DNA of 64,000 nucleotides from Balneolaceae bacterium. GTDB lineage: Bacteria; Bacteroidota; Rhodothermia; Balneolales; Balneolaceae. The notes under the pieces were generated by a model, which searched no databases, was not told the origin of the DNA, and saw only the letters and a program-made list of their open reading frames with translations. Within the stretch, counting starts at the first letter, position 1, and each line of letters begins with the position of its first letter. The position numbers and the translations under genes were made by a program. Below, in pieces: positions 1 through 7,536 of the stretch. Location of the stretch: positions 372,001 through 436,000 of the forward strand of contig JAEPQE010000002.1 of assembly GCA_017640665.1 (NCBI GenBank), written 5' to 3'.

Positions 1-2391
1 ATACTGGAACTGTCTGGACATTCCTGATGCCCAACGAATTCCACTATAGGCACTCGTCATATTTCCAACCGGAGCGCCCGCTACCGCTGCATCAAAAATA
101 TCTGTCTGGGTTAGAATAAAGGCGGTTTGATAGCCACTCCAGGAATGCCCGTGTAATCCCAGTTTGTCTTCGTCAGCTATACCCATCTCAATCAATTTTT
201 GAATTCCGGGAACTAAACTTTTGGTGGCCGCGAATCCCGGCCGACCGATTTCAAAACGGATATCCGGAAGAAACACCACGTAGTCATCGCTCACATACTG
301 AGCAAATACCGGTCGGTGATTGGTTCTGGGCTCATTGAAATCATACAAGCGATTGGAATAGAACCGATAATAGTAGGTCATGATCGGATAGCGTTTATTC
401 GGATCATAATTATCCGGTTTGATCACCACGCCTTGAATATATGTTCCATCCAGGCTTAGCCAGTCCACTAATTCTGCCTTTCCCCAATTCCACTTCTCAT
501 GTAAATCCATGTGCAGTTCAGAAATCTGATCGGTCGAATTGAATTTCCAGTTATTTGCCACCCATAAGTTCGGAAACTCATCATAAGCTTCTCTCTTATA
601 CAGAATCTGATCTGAATCGTCTGCTTTTGCTACAAAAGTAAATTTCTTGTCCTCCTCTAGCAATCGTTGAACTCCTGATCTTCCAACTCTGGCTGAATAG
701 AACCCAAAATTCTTCTTCAAATCATGATAAGAGGTAAGCAGGAGTTCTTCATTTCTGCCAAAATTATTATCATCGCCCAGGTTTTCAATCCTGAAAATTC
801 GCTTAGCTTCTCGCCCCTCTCCTCCTGTAATCTTTATTGCATCACCCCTTTCCAAAGAAATTTGCCAGATATCGTACTTATCGTTTATGAGTACAGATTT
901 ACCTCCTTCAACCCAGCCTTCCAATCCATATCCCGGAGCCTGAGATGGATAATCGTGATCTTCATTAGAGAACGGTACCTCAAGGTTAGAAGTAAGGTTC
1001 TTGGTTGTTCCTGATTCTACATCATAATGGTGCCAGTTTTTATCATGATAATAGACCACTGATTTACTATCCGGTGAAATTCGGGCAGGACCGTTTGACG
1101 TTCTTTCGGCAACCTTAACCCGGCTTCCTGTTTCTAAATCCACAACATACCAATCCCGGAATCCACCTTCATAAGCAACAGCTCGTAAATATGGAACGTC
1201 CGTATTTCCCATCACTCTATCTTTGTTATGGGTTATTTGAATGAATGGCATTTCTTTGTCTGCAAGACGCACCCAACGCTTTTTATCCAGATGATATACT
1301 GCGGTATAGACTCTGTTTTTTCTGTTATTAAAAGTGACTTTCTCTCGGGTTTTGATTCTGGGGTCGTCTCCATGCCATAGGTCCATTCCCCGATCCGCTA
1401 CTATACTTTCTACATCGTAGATATCAATTTCTTCATCATCATTTTTCGGCTTGTTGTCCAGATCAACCATATCCTGAGCCATAAAACCAAAGAATAATCG
1501 ATCGCCATCATGGGTAAAGGTCAGTTCATTATTGGATCTAAGCGCCCAATCTTCGTTGGCATCATTGGGTTTTACTAGGGTTTCAAGGTTCCCATTCCTT
1601 GCTGTCCAGAGAAGTAGTGATGCATCGCTTTCTTTATAAGAAGTATCAAAATTTGCTTTAGTGAAGGCTATTCTTGGTCTTTTGGAATCCCATGTTAAAT
1701 TAGAATAGTATCCATTTTCTGAAGAACTAATGGTCCCTTTTTCGAGATTCTCCAACTCATACACATAAAGTCCATTTCCTGAACCTGATGTGTCCACTAC
1801 CGAATAGGAAAAGTAATTTGAAAGGCTGTCAAAACCCATTTCAGATATAAAATCCAGACTGGTACTTTCGTTATTGTCTAAATCCCAAAGAGTAACTTCA
1901 GTACCCAGTTTCTTATTCTTATGCTTCAACTCTTCAATTGCTTTGCTTTGATAGTTCTTTATTGCAAGCCACCTCCCGTCATTCGAAAGCTGATAACCAG
2001 ATACATTTTCAAATTCCTGAATTGAGCCGTTCGAAAGGTCCATTAGTGCCAGACCTCTTTTTGGAGCATTTTTCTTTTCTTTAAGTTGAGTAGCCAAAGG
2101 AACACTTTTATAAGCTACCACCCAGTTTTCATTGAAAGATATAACCGGATTACTTCCCAGCTCTATTTCATATTCTGTTCCATTAGAAGTGTGCTGAACC
2201 ACCGTTTTTCCATCTCCCCGATCCGGCCATACTCCGTAAGCAATCCAGTTTCCCTGGCTCGATATTGAAGGTGAATTTATATCTTCAAACTTCATCACAT
2301 CTTCGAATGTTAAAACACTCTGGGCGTTTACCGTGAATGAGATCAGAATTCCTGTTAAAAAAAGCATTGCCGTTCTTGAAATGCGAGTCAT
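1..2391 (-). CDS. Secreted S9 (prolyl oligopeptidase) family peptidase, C-terminus cut by window edge
   Basis: An open reading frame of 797 codons runs from an ATG at 2391 to the left edge without a stop; it is missing from simple ORF lists because its end lies outside the window. The N-terminus is a signal peptide (hydrophobic stretch ending in VNAQ), so the enzyme is exported. The long middle part resembles the beta-propeller of S9 peptidases. Near residue 750 the nucleophile elbow G-H-S-W-S-G is visible (plus-strand 130-150), followed by the typical D-x-F-D-A-A-V-A-G-A-P-V segment. The catalytic Asp and His are expected beyond the edge. It probably degrades oligopeptides in the periplasm or at the cell surface. 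The gene is monocistronic as far as visible and divergent from the SatD cassette. Family assignment is solid; substrate is unknown. Confidence 0.9.
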   Translation of the reverse strand, partial: MTRISRTAMLFLTGILISFTVNAQSVLTFEDVMKFEDINSPSISSQGNWIAYGVWPDRGDGKTVVQHTSNGTEYEIELGSNPVISFNENWVVAYKSVPLATQLKEKKNAPKRGLALMDLSNGSIQEFENVSGYQLSNDGRWLAIKNYQSKAIEELKHKNKKLGTEVTLWDLDNNESTSLDFISEMGFDSLSNYFSYSVVDTSGSGNGLYVYELENLEKGTISSSENGYYSNLTWDSKRPRIAFTKANFDTSYKESDASLLLWTARNGNLETLVKPNDANEDWALRSNNELTFTHDGDRLFFGFMAQDMVDLDNKPKNDDEEIDIYDVESIVADRGMDLWHGDDPRIKTREKVTFNNRKNRVYTAVYHLDKKRWVRLADKEMPFIQITHNKDRVMGNTDVPYLRAVAYEGGFRDWYVVDLETGSRVKVAERTSNGPARISPDSKSVVYYHDKNWHHYDVESGTTKNLTSNLEVPFSNEDHDYPSQAPGYGLEGWVEGGKSVLINDKYDIWQISLERGDAIKITGGEGREAKRIFRIENLGDDNNFGRNEELLLTSYHDLKKNFGFYSARVGRSGVQRLLEEDKKFTFVAKADDSDQILYKREAYDEFPNLWVANNWKFNSTDQISELHMDLHEKWNWGKAELVDWLSLDGTYIQGVVIKPDNYDPNKRYPIMTYYYRFYSNRLYDFNEPRTNHRPVFAQYVSDDYVVFLPDIRFEIGRPGFAATKSLVPGIQKLIEMGIADEDKLGLHGHSWSGYQTAFILTQTDIFDAAVAGAPVGNMTSAYSGIRWASGMSRQFQY

Positions 2392-2568
2392 AGTATCCCT
2401 GTTATTTTATTTTGATCTGCTGAAATAACTCAATCCTTTATTCTATTCAAAACTGACTTTGTAAATAATTGCTGTTGATAATACTCATTTCGAGGTTCTG
2501 CATACACGGGAATGACTTAATGAAAGTACTTCCAACTCTTTGAAATAAATACTAGTGCTTCATTAATA

Positions 2569-2606
2569 TTGAAACACTTTGCGTTGTATCATTATTTTTG
2601 ATACAA
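2569..2606 (+). promoter_or_regulatory. Promoter of the SatD cassette with overlapping palindromic operator
   Basis: A Bacteroidota-type -7 box TATTTTTG (2593-2600; consensus TAnnTTTG) lies 13 bases before the satD-like ATG, with a TTG at 2569-2571 about 21 bases upstream as -33 element. A perfect inverted repeat, TTGTATCA (2584-2591) and TGATACAA (2599-2606), spacer 7, straddles the -7 box. A repressor bound here would block the promoter. The boxes and palindrome are seen directly; regulation, perhaps by the HTH-like C-terminus of the SatD protein, is inference. Confidence 0.5.
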
Positions 2607-2612
2607 TAGATC

Positions 2613-3251
2613 ATGTCTAAGAAAAAACTCATTTATCCGATTTTAATGGGAGATGTTGTTTCAAGTTCCAGCTATGAGGCAAAAAAACTTGGAACTGAGC
2701 TAAAAGAATTGGTCGATTCCGTGAATCAAAAATTCCAAAAAAGCATCCTCTCACCTCTTACTATTACCCTGGGAGATGACTTTCAGACAGTGTTGAATTC
2801 TGTTCAAACCGGAATTGATATCATCTTCTGTATTGAAGAAGAATGCTTATTACATGAGTTAGACTTCAAGCTTCATTATGTACTTCACACCGGAACTATT
2901 GATACTGAGATAAACCCGGATATTGCGTATGAAATGCTTGGCGAAGGATTGACCACCGCTCGGAAAATGCTAAACATCAAAAAAAGAGATCGTAAACGAT
3001 TCAAAATTGATATTCAGTCAAAAACCGATTCAGAGCAATTAAATCGCTTGTTTGAAGTACTTGACAGTATTATTATGAACTGGAAAAAAGAAGATTATAG
3101 CCTCATTCTGGATATGATTAATAATGAGAATAATAGTGAAGTAGGCGATAAGTACAATAAGAATCGGGATCAAATCTGGAAAAGAAGAAGTACACTGATG
3201 ATTAAAGAATATAATCTCCTTAAAGAAGTCATTTTCACTTACATCCGATAG
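2613..3251 (+). CDS. SatD-family protein, class III nucleotidyl cyclase-like
   Basis: The 212-residue protein matches the SatD family, named after the Streptococcus mutans sat acid-tolerance locus and of unknown biochemistry. By eye it follows the layout of class III nucleotidyl cyclases: beta1 with G13-D14-V-V-S-S-S (compare aDIvgSt), a hairpin L-G54-D55-D56-F-Q (compare iGDgfmavF), then F-K-L-H-Y-V-L-H92-T-G94 (compare lrvGIHtG) and L-G-E-G-L-T-T-A-R117-K-M-L (compare G-x-x-V-N-x-A-x-R). Both metal-binding Asp positions are therefore kept, while the Asn of the Asn/Arg pair would be Thr114. Residues 150-212 look like a helix-turn-helix. It starts a three-gene operon (5-base gap, then a 4-base overlap). 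Family call is good; the cyclase fold is my inference, and activity is unproven. Confidence 0.75.
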   Translation: MSKKKLIYPILMGDVVSSSSYEAKKLGTELKELVDSVNQKFQKSILSPLTITLGDDFQTVLNSVQTGIDIIFCIEEECLLHELDFKLHYVLHTGTIDTEINPDIAYEMLGEGLTTARKMLNIKKRDRKRFKIDIQSKTDSEQLNRLFEVLDSIIMNWKKEDYSLILDMINNENNSEVGDKYNKNRDQIWKRRSTLMIKEYNLLKEVIFTYIR

Positions 3252-3256
3252 CTATA

Positions 3257-3592
3257 ATGGATCCAAGACTTATACTCTTTTACGTACTGATGGAGGTTGT
3301 AGTACATGTCATCTTTTTTACACTAAACCAAAAAATGCTACTAGCAGTTAATGAAGATCTCAATTCAGCATTAAACCAGAAAGATGTACTTAAAGGAATG
3401 TTGGAGCGGTTTGTGCTAATCGCAGGTTTAATGGCTGGATATCCCCAAACCATTATTGCATTTGGTGCTCTCAAAATTGGTACTCGTATTAAAGACGACA
3501 AGAACAAAGTGAGTAATGATTATTTCCTCGTTGGTAACTTAATTTCAATTCTTGCTGCTATTGCTTTTGTAGCTATAATAAAAGAGATATGA
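3257..3592 (+). CDS. Small three-helix membrane protein of the SatD cassette
   Basis: This 111-residue protein has three predicted transmembrane segments (about residues 5-24, 51-72 and 88-108) separated by short charged loops (a K/E/D loop near 30-47 and K-I-G-T-R-I-K-D-D-K-N-K near 74-85). I do not recognise the family. It begins 5 bases after the SatD stop and overlaps the next start as ATGA, so the three genes are almost certainly co-transcribed and translationally coupled. In the sat locus a membrane protein (SatE, DUF3307) also follows SatD, so this may be its positional counterpart, but no sequence match is claimed. In a nucleotide-signalling reading it would be a membrane partner or effector; that is speculation. 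Confidence 0.7.
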   Translation: MDPRLILFYVLMEVVVHVIFFTLNQKMLLAVNEDLNSALNQKDVLKGMLERFVLIAGLMAGYPQTIIAFGALKIGTRIKDDKNKVSNDYFLVGNLISILAAIAFVAIIKEI

Positions 3593-4920
3593 TGCAAGAT
3601 GTAATACAATTTATTGAAAACTCTCCTTTACTTACTACCATTATTGGGACTGTTTTAGCAACAGTTATTATCAGTTTGCGAGGTATCATGAAGAAGAAAG
3701 AGATTTCTGATACGCTTGTAATTGATTCCCAAAGAAATTTTATTGATTTGAATAAAAAATGGATAAGCAAGGGAAGAAAACTCATTTCTCAAAAAGCCTT
3801 TGAGTTTAATCATATCATCCTGAAAGATGATGCATTCATTCAAAACCGAGACTATCTCCCTCTTCTCGCAAAAAAAGAATGGATACCCGATCATCCTATC
3901 CCTATTCAATCAGTAAAATCTGAACTTGTTGAAGAGGTGGTACCTAAAATTAAACCAAGGACTGATATACTTCCTTATTCAAGCAAAACTAAGAGATTTT
4001 CTGAATATCATGCAGTGATTGAAGAGTTGATTAAGCCACCTGTTTTTTATAATAATAGGCATTACCGACTCATGGATATATCAATGGATGAAAAGTCTGC
4101 AAAATTTGATATTTCTAAAGAACCTAACTCCTATTTCAACAAAATTGATTACGGAAAAACTGCTGAACTTGAGTTTACCGATGCTATTAAAACAAAGAAT
4201 AAGCTTGAGTCTTCAGGCTTGCCGGGGAACCTTCAAAAACTTCCTTCCAAATCTTCTCAGAAATACAGAGTCCAGTTACTTAATACTTTTAAGCAAAACA
4301 AAGACTTTTCTAATACAGTAATTCTTGGAGGTGTAAGCACACTCACTTTAATCCAAACTAAAGAAGGTAATTTTAGATTCCTGATGCACTTGAGATCTGA
4401 TGATCAAGGATATGCTGAGAGTACTCGTCATGTTGTGCCTGCTGGAGAATTTCAACCAATTAACGAAGGGAATAACTTTGAAACAGATAGCAACATCCTT
4501 TACAATATTTTGAGAGAATATGCAGAAGAGATTGAAGGAATAGAAGAAATAACAGGAAAAGAGAATCAAAGGTACGACTATGAAACCAACCCGCTTTTTA
4601 AGAAGTATTTCGAAGCCATTAATAAAGGGGATTTAAAAATATATTACCTGGGGTTTGGTTTAGATCCTCTAAGCCTGCAAGGCGAACATATGACTTGTGC
4701 TATATTTAAAGAAGATTCATTTCTAAAACTTTTTGGGTCAAAAGTTAAATCTGGAAACTATGAAGGTGAAATAATATCAGATTCAAATATATGGGGAATG
4801 GAATTCAATGAAAGCAATATTCAAGATCAACTGATGGGAAATATACTTTCTGCGGGTGAGGCAATAATTATGCAAGTACGTAAACATTTATCGTTCTTAA
4901 AAAAAGATTTTAGTTCCTAG
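3589..4920 (+). CDS. Membrane-anchored NUDIX-like protein of the SatD cassette
   Basis: The 443-residue protein has one N-terminal transmembrane helix (about residues 13-30), a basic stretch, a linker of about 200 residues, then a NUDIX-like domain from about residue 240. There the strands V-I-L-G-G-V-S-T-L-T-L-I and F-R-F-L-M-H-L-R lead to H-V-V-P-A-G286-E-F and, after an insertion of about nine residues relative to the canonical box, L-R309-E310-Y-A-E313-E314-I-E-G (compare REUxEExGU). The helix keeps the Arg and the Glu pair, so metal-dependent binding of a nucleoside-diphosphate-linked ligand is plausible. As I recall, NUDIX domains tied to TM helices occur next to SMODS nucleotidyltransferases in CBASS loci, which makes the neighbourhood with a cyclase-like SatD notable. 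Whether it hydrolyses or only senses a nucleotide cannot be told. Confidence 0.65.
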   Translation: MMQDVIQFIENSPLLTTIIGTVLATVIISLRGIMKKKEISDTLVIDSQRNFIDLNKKWISKGRKLISQKAFEFNHIILKDDAFIQNRDYLPLLAKKEWIPDHPIPIQSVKSELVEEVVPKIKPRTDILPYSSKTKRFSEYHAVIEELIKPPVFYNNRHYRLMDISMDEKSAKFDISKEPNSYFNKIDYGKTAELEFTDAIKTKNKLESSGLPGNLQKLPSKSSQKYRVQLLNTFKQNKDFSNTVILGGVSTLTLIQTKEGNFRFLMHLRSDDQGYAESTRHVVPAGEFQPINEGNNFETDSNILYNILREYAEEIEGIEEITGKENQRYDYETNPLFKKYFEAINKGDLKIYYLGFGLDPLSLQGEHMTCAIFKEDSFLKLFGSKVKSGNYEGEIISDSNIWGMEFNESNIQDQLMGNILSAGEAIIMQVRKHLSFLKKDFSS

Positions 4921-4941
4921 CTACATCACTATTTTTACAAT

Positions 4942-5406
4942 ATGAGATACTTTTGCTTGACTTTCATTTTTCTTATCCCAATAGAGGATTTGTTCTGTCA
5001 GAAAACATTCCTATCTGATCCCCAACCCTATTTTAGTGCATTCATTGTCAGCAATATTGACTCTTCAGCATCTTGGTATCAGGATATCCTTGGATTTGAG
5101 CTCATCACCATAACAGAAAATAAAGAGCGAGGGTTTTATCAGTCCAATTTGAGACGTGGTGAAAGTTTAATTGAACTTATTCAGTTGAGTGGAACCCTTT
5201 CACAGAACTAAGCATCTCCAGGTGTAAGAATAGAAGGGATTTTTAAGGTGGGATTTAAAATTCAAAACTTTGATTCATGGGTAAAATATCTTAGAGAAAA
5301 GCAGGTCTCTTTTAGAGGAGATGTAGTTAACGATCCAATTTCTGGAAAGAAAATGGTTGTTGTTCTGGATCCGGATGGTAACCGAATCCAATTCTTTGAA
5401 TACTAA
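4942..5406 (+). pseudogene. VOC/glyoxalase-family gene interrupted by an in-frame stop
   Basis: Reading from the ATG at 4942 gives a signal peptide (to about residue 20) and the first beta-alpha-beta-beta unit of a vicinal-oxygen-chelate domain (F-I-V-S-N-I-D-S-S-A-S-W-Y-Q-D-I-L-G-F). At 5209 there is TAA, but the same frame continues without shift to a proper end at 5404-5406, giving the second half (V-G-F-K-I-Q-N-F-D-S-W, then V-V-L-D-P-D-G-N-R-I-Q-F-F-E-Y, the classic VOC C-terminus). The whole is a normal-length single VOC domain, so one base change (for example A, C or G to T at 5209) explains the break. Either a recent pseudogene or, less likely, readthrough or a sequencing error. Confidence 0.8.
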
Positions 5407-5407
5407 T

Positions 5408-5656
5408 TCAGGAGCGTTGCTCTTGTAATCTTGAAATAAGATTAGCCCGAAACTTGTCGCTCGCTTTCATAAATCCAAGCTGCTGAAGTAGCTTTTTACC
5501 CTCCTTCGCGGAGAATGCCAATTCACGGAGATCATCATCATGAACCAGCACCTCCTCGAAGGCGTCTCTCTCGCCAGTTTCAAGGGTATCGTCGGTATAG
5601 TCAATAATATATTCTTCTATTACCGGGTGGTATTCTTTATCAGTAAAATTTTTCAT
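5408..5656 (-). CDS. Small anti-sigma-like protein, partner of the ECF sigma factor
   Basis: An 82-residue acidic, helical protein begins 65 bases after the sigma factor stop, in the position usual for an anti-sigma gene. The N-terminal half (I-E-E-Y-I-I-D-Y-T-D-D-T-L and a D-D-D-L-R-E-L segment) has the look of the zinc-finger anti-sigma helical domain, with patterns such as 'l..yldgeLs..e...fe..l..c..c', but contains no Cys and no transmembrane helix. If it binds the sigma factor, it does so as a cytoplasmic, zinc-free regulator. Function rests on position and general shape only. It converges on the broken VOC gene with one base between them. Confidence 0.6.
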   Translation of the reverse strand: MKNFTDKEYHPVIEEYIIDYTDDTLETGERDAFEEVLVHDDDLRELAFSAKEGKKLLQQLGFMKASDKFRANLISRLQEQRS

Positions 5657-5721
5657 AAAAAGGTAATGCTAGTCAACGTTCACTACCTTTAATTGCACTG
5701 TGAAAAAAATGTTCCCGGATT

Positions 5722-6333
5722 TTAAAACGCCGTTTCTAATTCCACATAACTGTCGATCATTGCTTTAATCTGAGCACGTCCTCTGTTAATTCGGGACTTA
5801 ACTGTACCCATTGCAATACCGGTGATTTCAGCGATTTCGTCATAGCTTAATTCTTGCAAATCACGGTAAACAACTACTTCCCGAAATTCGGGTGCGAGAC
5901 TCATAAGTGCTTTTTCAAGCTTCTCAAGACTTAACTTTTGGTGAAGCTCTTCATCTTGCAGAATGTTAGTATCCTCAATATTCATTTCATAATCCTTTGG
6001 ATCGCTTTCATCTTTATGAATAGATACCTTCTGCATACGCTTTTTCTTCTTATATAAGCTCTTGGCAAGATTGAGTGCGATTGTATACATCCAAGTACTG
6101 AATTTGGCTATGCGCTCATACGAATGCTTGCTTTTGTGCACTCTTAAGAAGGTCTCCTGAACCAGGTCTTCACAATCCTGATGGTTATGAGTATATCGGT
6201 ACAAAAAATTATGGAGACGATCGGTATAGCGCTTTACCAGCTCATTAAAAGCAGGTTCTCTTCCCTCTTGAAAATATTCCATTAAATCTTCGTCGCTGTA
6301 ATTGGCTACCTGAGCATACTTGAATGCTTCCAT
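5722..6333 (-). CDS. RNA polymerase sigma factor, ECF (sigma-70 family)
   Basis: The 203-residue protein has region 2 at about residues 25-95 (F-N-E-L-V-K-R-Y, then D-C-E-D-L-V-Q-E-T-F-L-R-V-H and F-S-T-W-M-Y-T-I-A-L-N-L) and region 4 at about 135-195 (L-S-Y-D-E-I-A-E-I-T-G with T-V-K-S-R-I-N-R-G-R), with no region 1 or 3: the standard ECF layout, close to the SigW/RpoE type. It redirects RNA polymerase to stress or envelope promoters. The start at 6333 is preceded by a GGAG ribosome site about 9 bases upstream. It is followed by the anti-sigma-like gene, with which it likely forms an operon; the target regulon cannot be read here. Confidence 0.93.
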   Translation of the reverse strand: MEAFKYAQVANYSDEDLMEYFQEGREPAFNELVKRYTDRLHNFLYRYTHNHQDCEDLVQETFLRVHKSKHSYERIAKFSTWMYTIALNLAKSLYKKKKRMQKVSIHKDESDPKDYEMNIEDTNILQDEELHQKLSLEKLEKALMSLAPEFREVVVYRDLQELSYDEIAEITGIAMGTVKSRINRGRAQIKAMIDSYVELETAF

Positions 6334-6386
6334 TTTTTATCTCCACTAATTTTATTGCAGTTCTTGTTCAACCGCGAATTCTGGTA

Positions 6387-7445
6387 TTAACCAATCATCC
6401 GCTTAACAAGGAGAAATAAAATGGAAGTGGAGTCTAGTGTGGAAAATCCTTTGATGGATTTATCAGCGTCGAGCAATGCTTCAAATACTCTCGGCATGTC
6501 GCTGTATCTGAAATTGGAAGCATCGTCCCAAAGCTTATTGAAGTACCAGGAGTTGTTAATCCCCAGTTCGGCTTGAACCTGTTGTTTAGCATTACCTCGG
6601 TCGGCCAATCTTCTTATCTGCCAGATATTTACAAACACACTGTAAAAGAACCCCACGAGTCGAATTATTTCTCCCGTGTCTGTTTTACTGTGTTGCAACA
6701 TCTGTTCCGAGATATACATGGCTTTGTCCAGGTCTCTCTTGATTACGGCTTCTTTGAGCTCAATCGCCGTATATTCTCTGTATGAGCCGATTATTTTTTT
6801 TACATCGGCCTCTGAAACCGTTTCAGAAGTGTCTACAAAAGTGCACACTTTGTCTATTTCGGTAGACAATAGCTGTAAATTATTACCTACAAACTGACCC
6901 AATAGCTGTGCCGCTGCAGGGTTAATGTTCTTTTTGTGATGGGATTCTACCCAGCTGATTACCCATTCAGGAATCAAGTAATCGGGCATGCTTTCAAACT
7001 GATGAAATCCTACATTCGAATTCTTCGCTATAGCTTTTCCGATTTTGGTATTCCCGGCAGGTTTTCCGGTATCAAATAGAGCAACCAAACAGCTTGGATT
7101 AGGATTCTCGAAATACGAAATAAAATCATTCATCTCTCCTTCCCCTGCTGCTCCCTTTCCTGTTTGAAGAAAATTTCTGACAATCAACACTCGACGTTCA
7201 GCCATCATAGGAAAACTTCGTGCAATCCCAAGAACCTGAGCCGGAGATACATCCTGCCCGTACAATAAATCAAAATTGAAGTCTTTTTCGTGAGGAGGAA
7301 GTAAATTCGAAAATTGTTCGAGCAACTGATCTAGATAAAATTCTTCATCTCCATATAGATAATAGATCGGTTTCAGATCTCCTGAACTGACTTCCTTCTT
7401 AACCTGATGAAATATGTCTGAACTGTTTTGCTTTCGGGCTGCCAT
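6387..7445 (-). CDS. holA: DNA polymerase III subunit delta
   Basis: The 352-residue protein matches HolA: an N-terminal AAA+-like domain (I-Y-Y-L-Y-G-D-E-E-F-Y-L near residues 25-37; E-R-R-V-L-I-V-R-N-F near 83-92), the middle lid region (I-P-E-W-V, A-A-A-Q-L-L-G-Q-F-V-G-N-N-L-Q-L-L-S-T-E-I-D-K) and the C-terminal collar helices (K-A-M-Y-I-S-E-Q-M-L and the terminal S-I-L-F-L-L-V-K-R-M-I). Delta opens the beta sliding clamp as part of the clamp loader. Length is typical (about 340). It lies 53 bases upstream of the sigma factor on the same strand, so some co-transcription is possible. Confidence 0.93.
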   Translation of the reverse strand: MAARKQNSSDIFHQVKKEVSSGDLKPIYYLYGDEEFYLDQLLEQFSNLLPPHEKDFNFDLLYGQDVSPAQVLGIARSFPMMAERRVLIVRNFLQTGKGAAGEGEMNDFISYFENPNPSCLVALFDTGKPAGNTKIGKAIAKNSNVGFHQFESMPDYLIPEWVISWVESHHKKNINPAAAQLLGQFVGNNLQLLSTEIDKVCTFVDTSETVSEADVKKIIGSYREYTAIELKEAVIKRDLDKAMYISEQMLQHSKTDTGEIIRLVGFFYSVFVNIWQIRRLADRGNAKQQVQAELGINNSWYFNKLWDDASNFRYSDMPRVFEALLDADKSIKGFSTLDSTSILFLLVKRMIG

Positions 7446-7536
7446 CGAATTAAAATATCAAATAACCTGTTCCAAATCATAGAGGATTCTTCGTTTTTTG
7501 AAAGTATTAAGGAAAGAGATCAGACCAGTTAATTAA

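Noticed and set aside
724-1014. Plus-strand 96-codon frame
   Set aside because: Lies antisense within the S9 peptidase gene, which is clearly coding on the minus strand.
5408-5656. Possible second half of the broken VOC gene
   Set aside because: It is on the other strand and has its own start and position as the sigma factor's partner.
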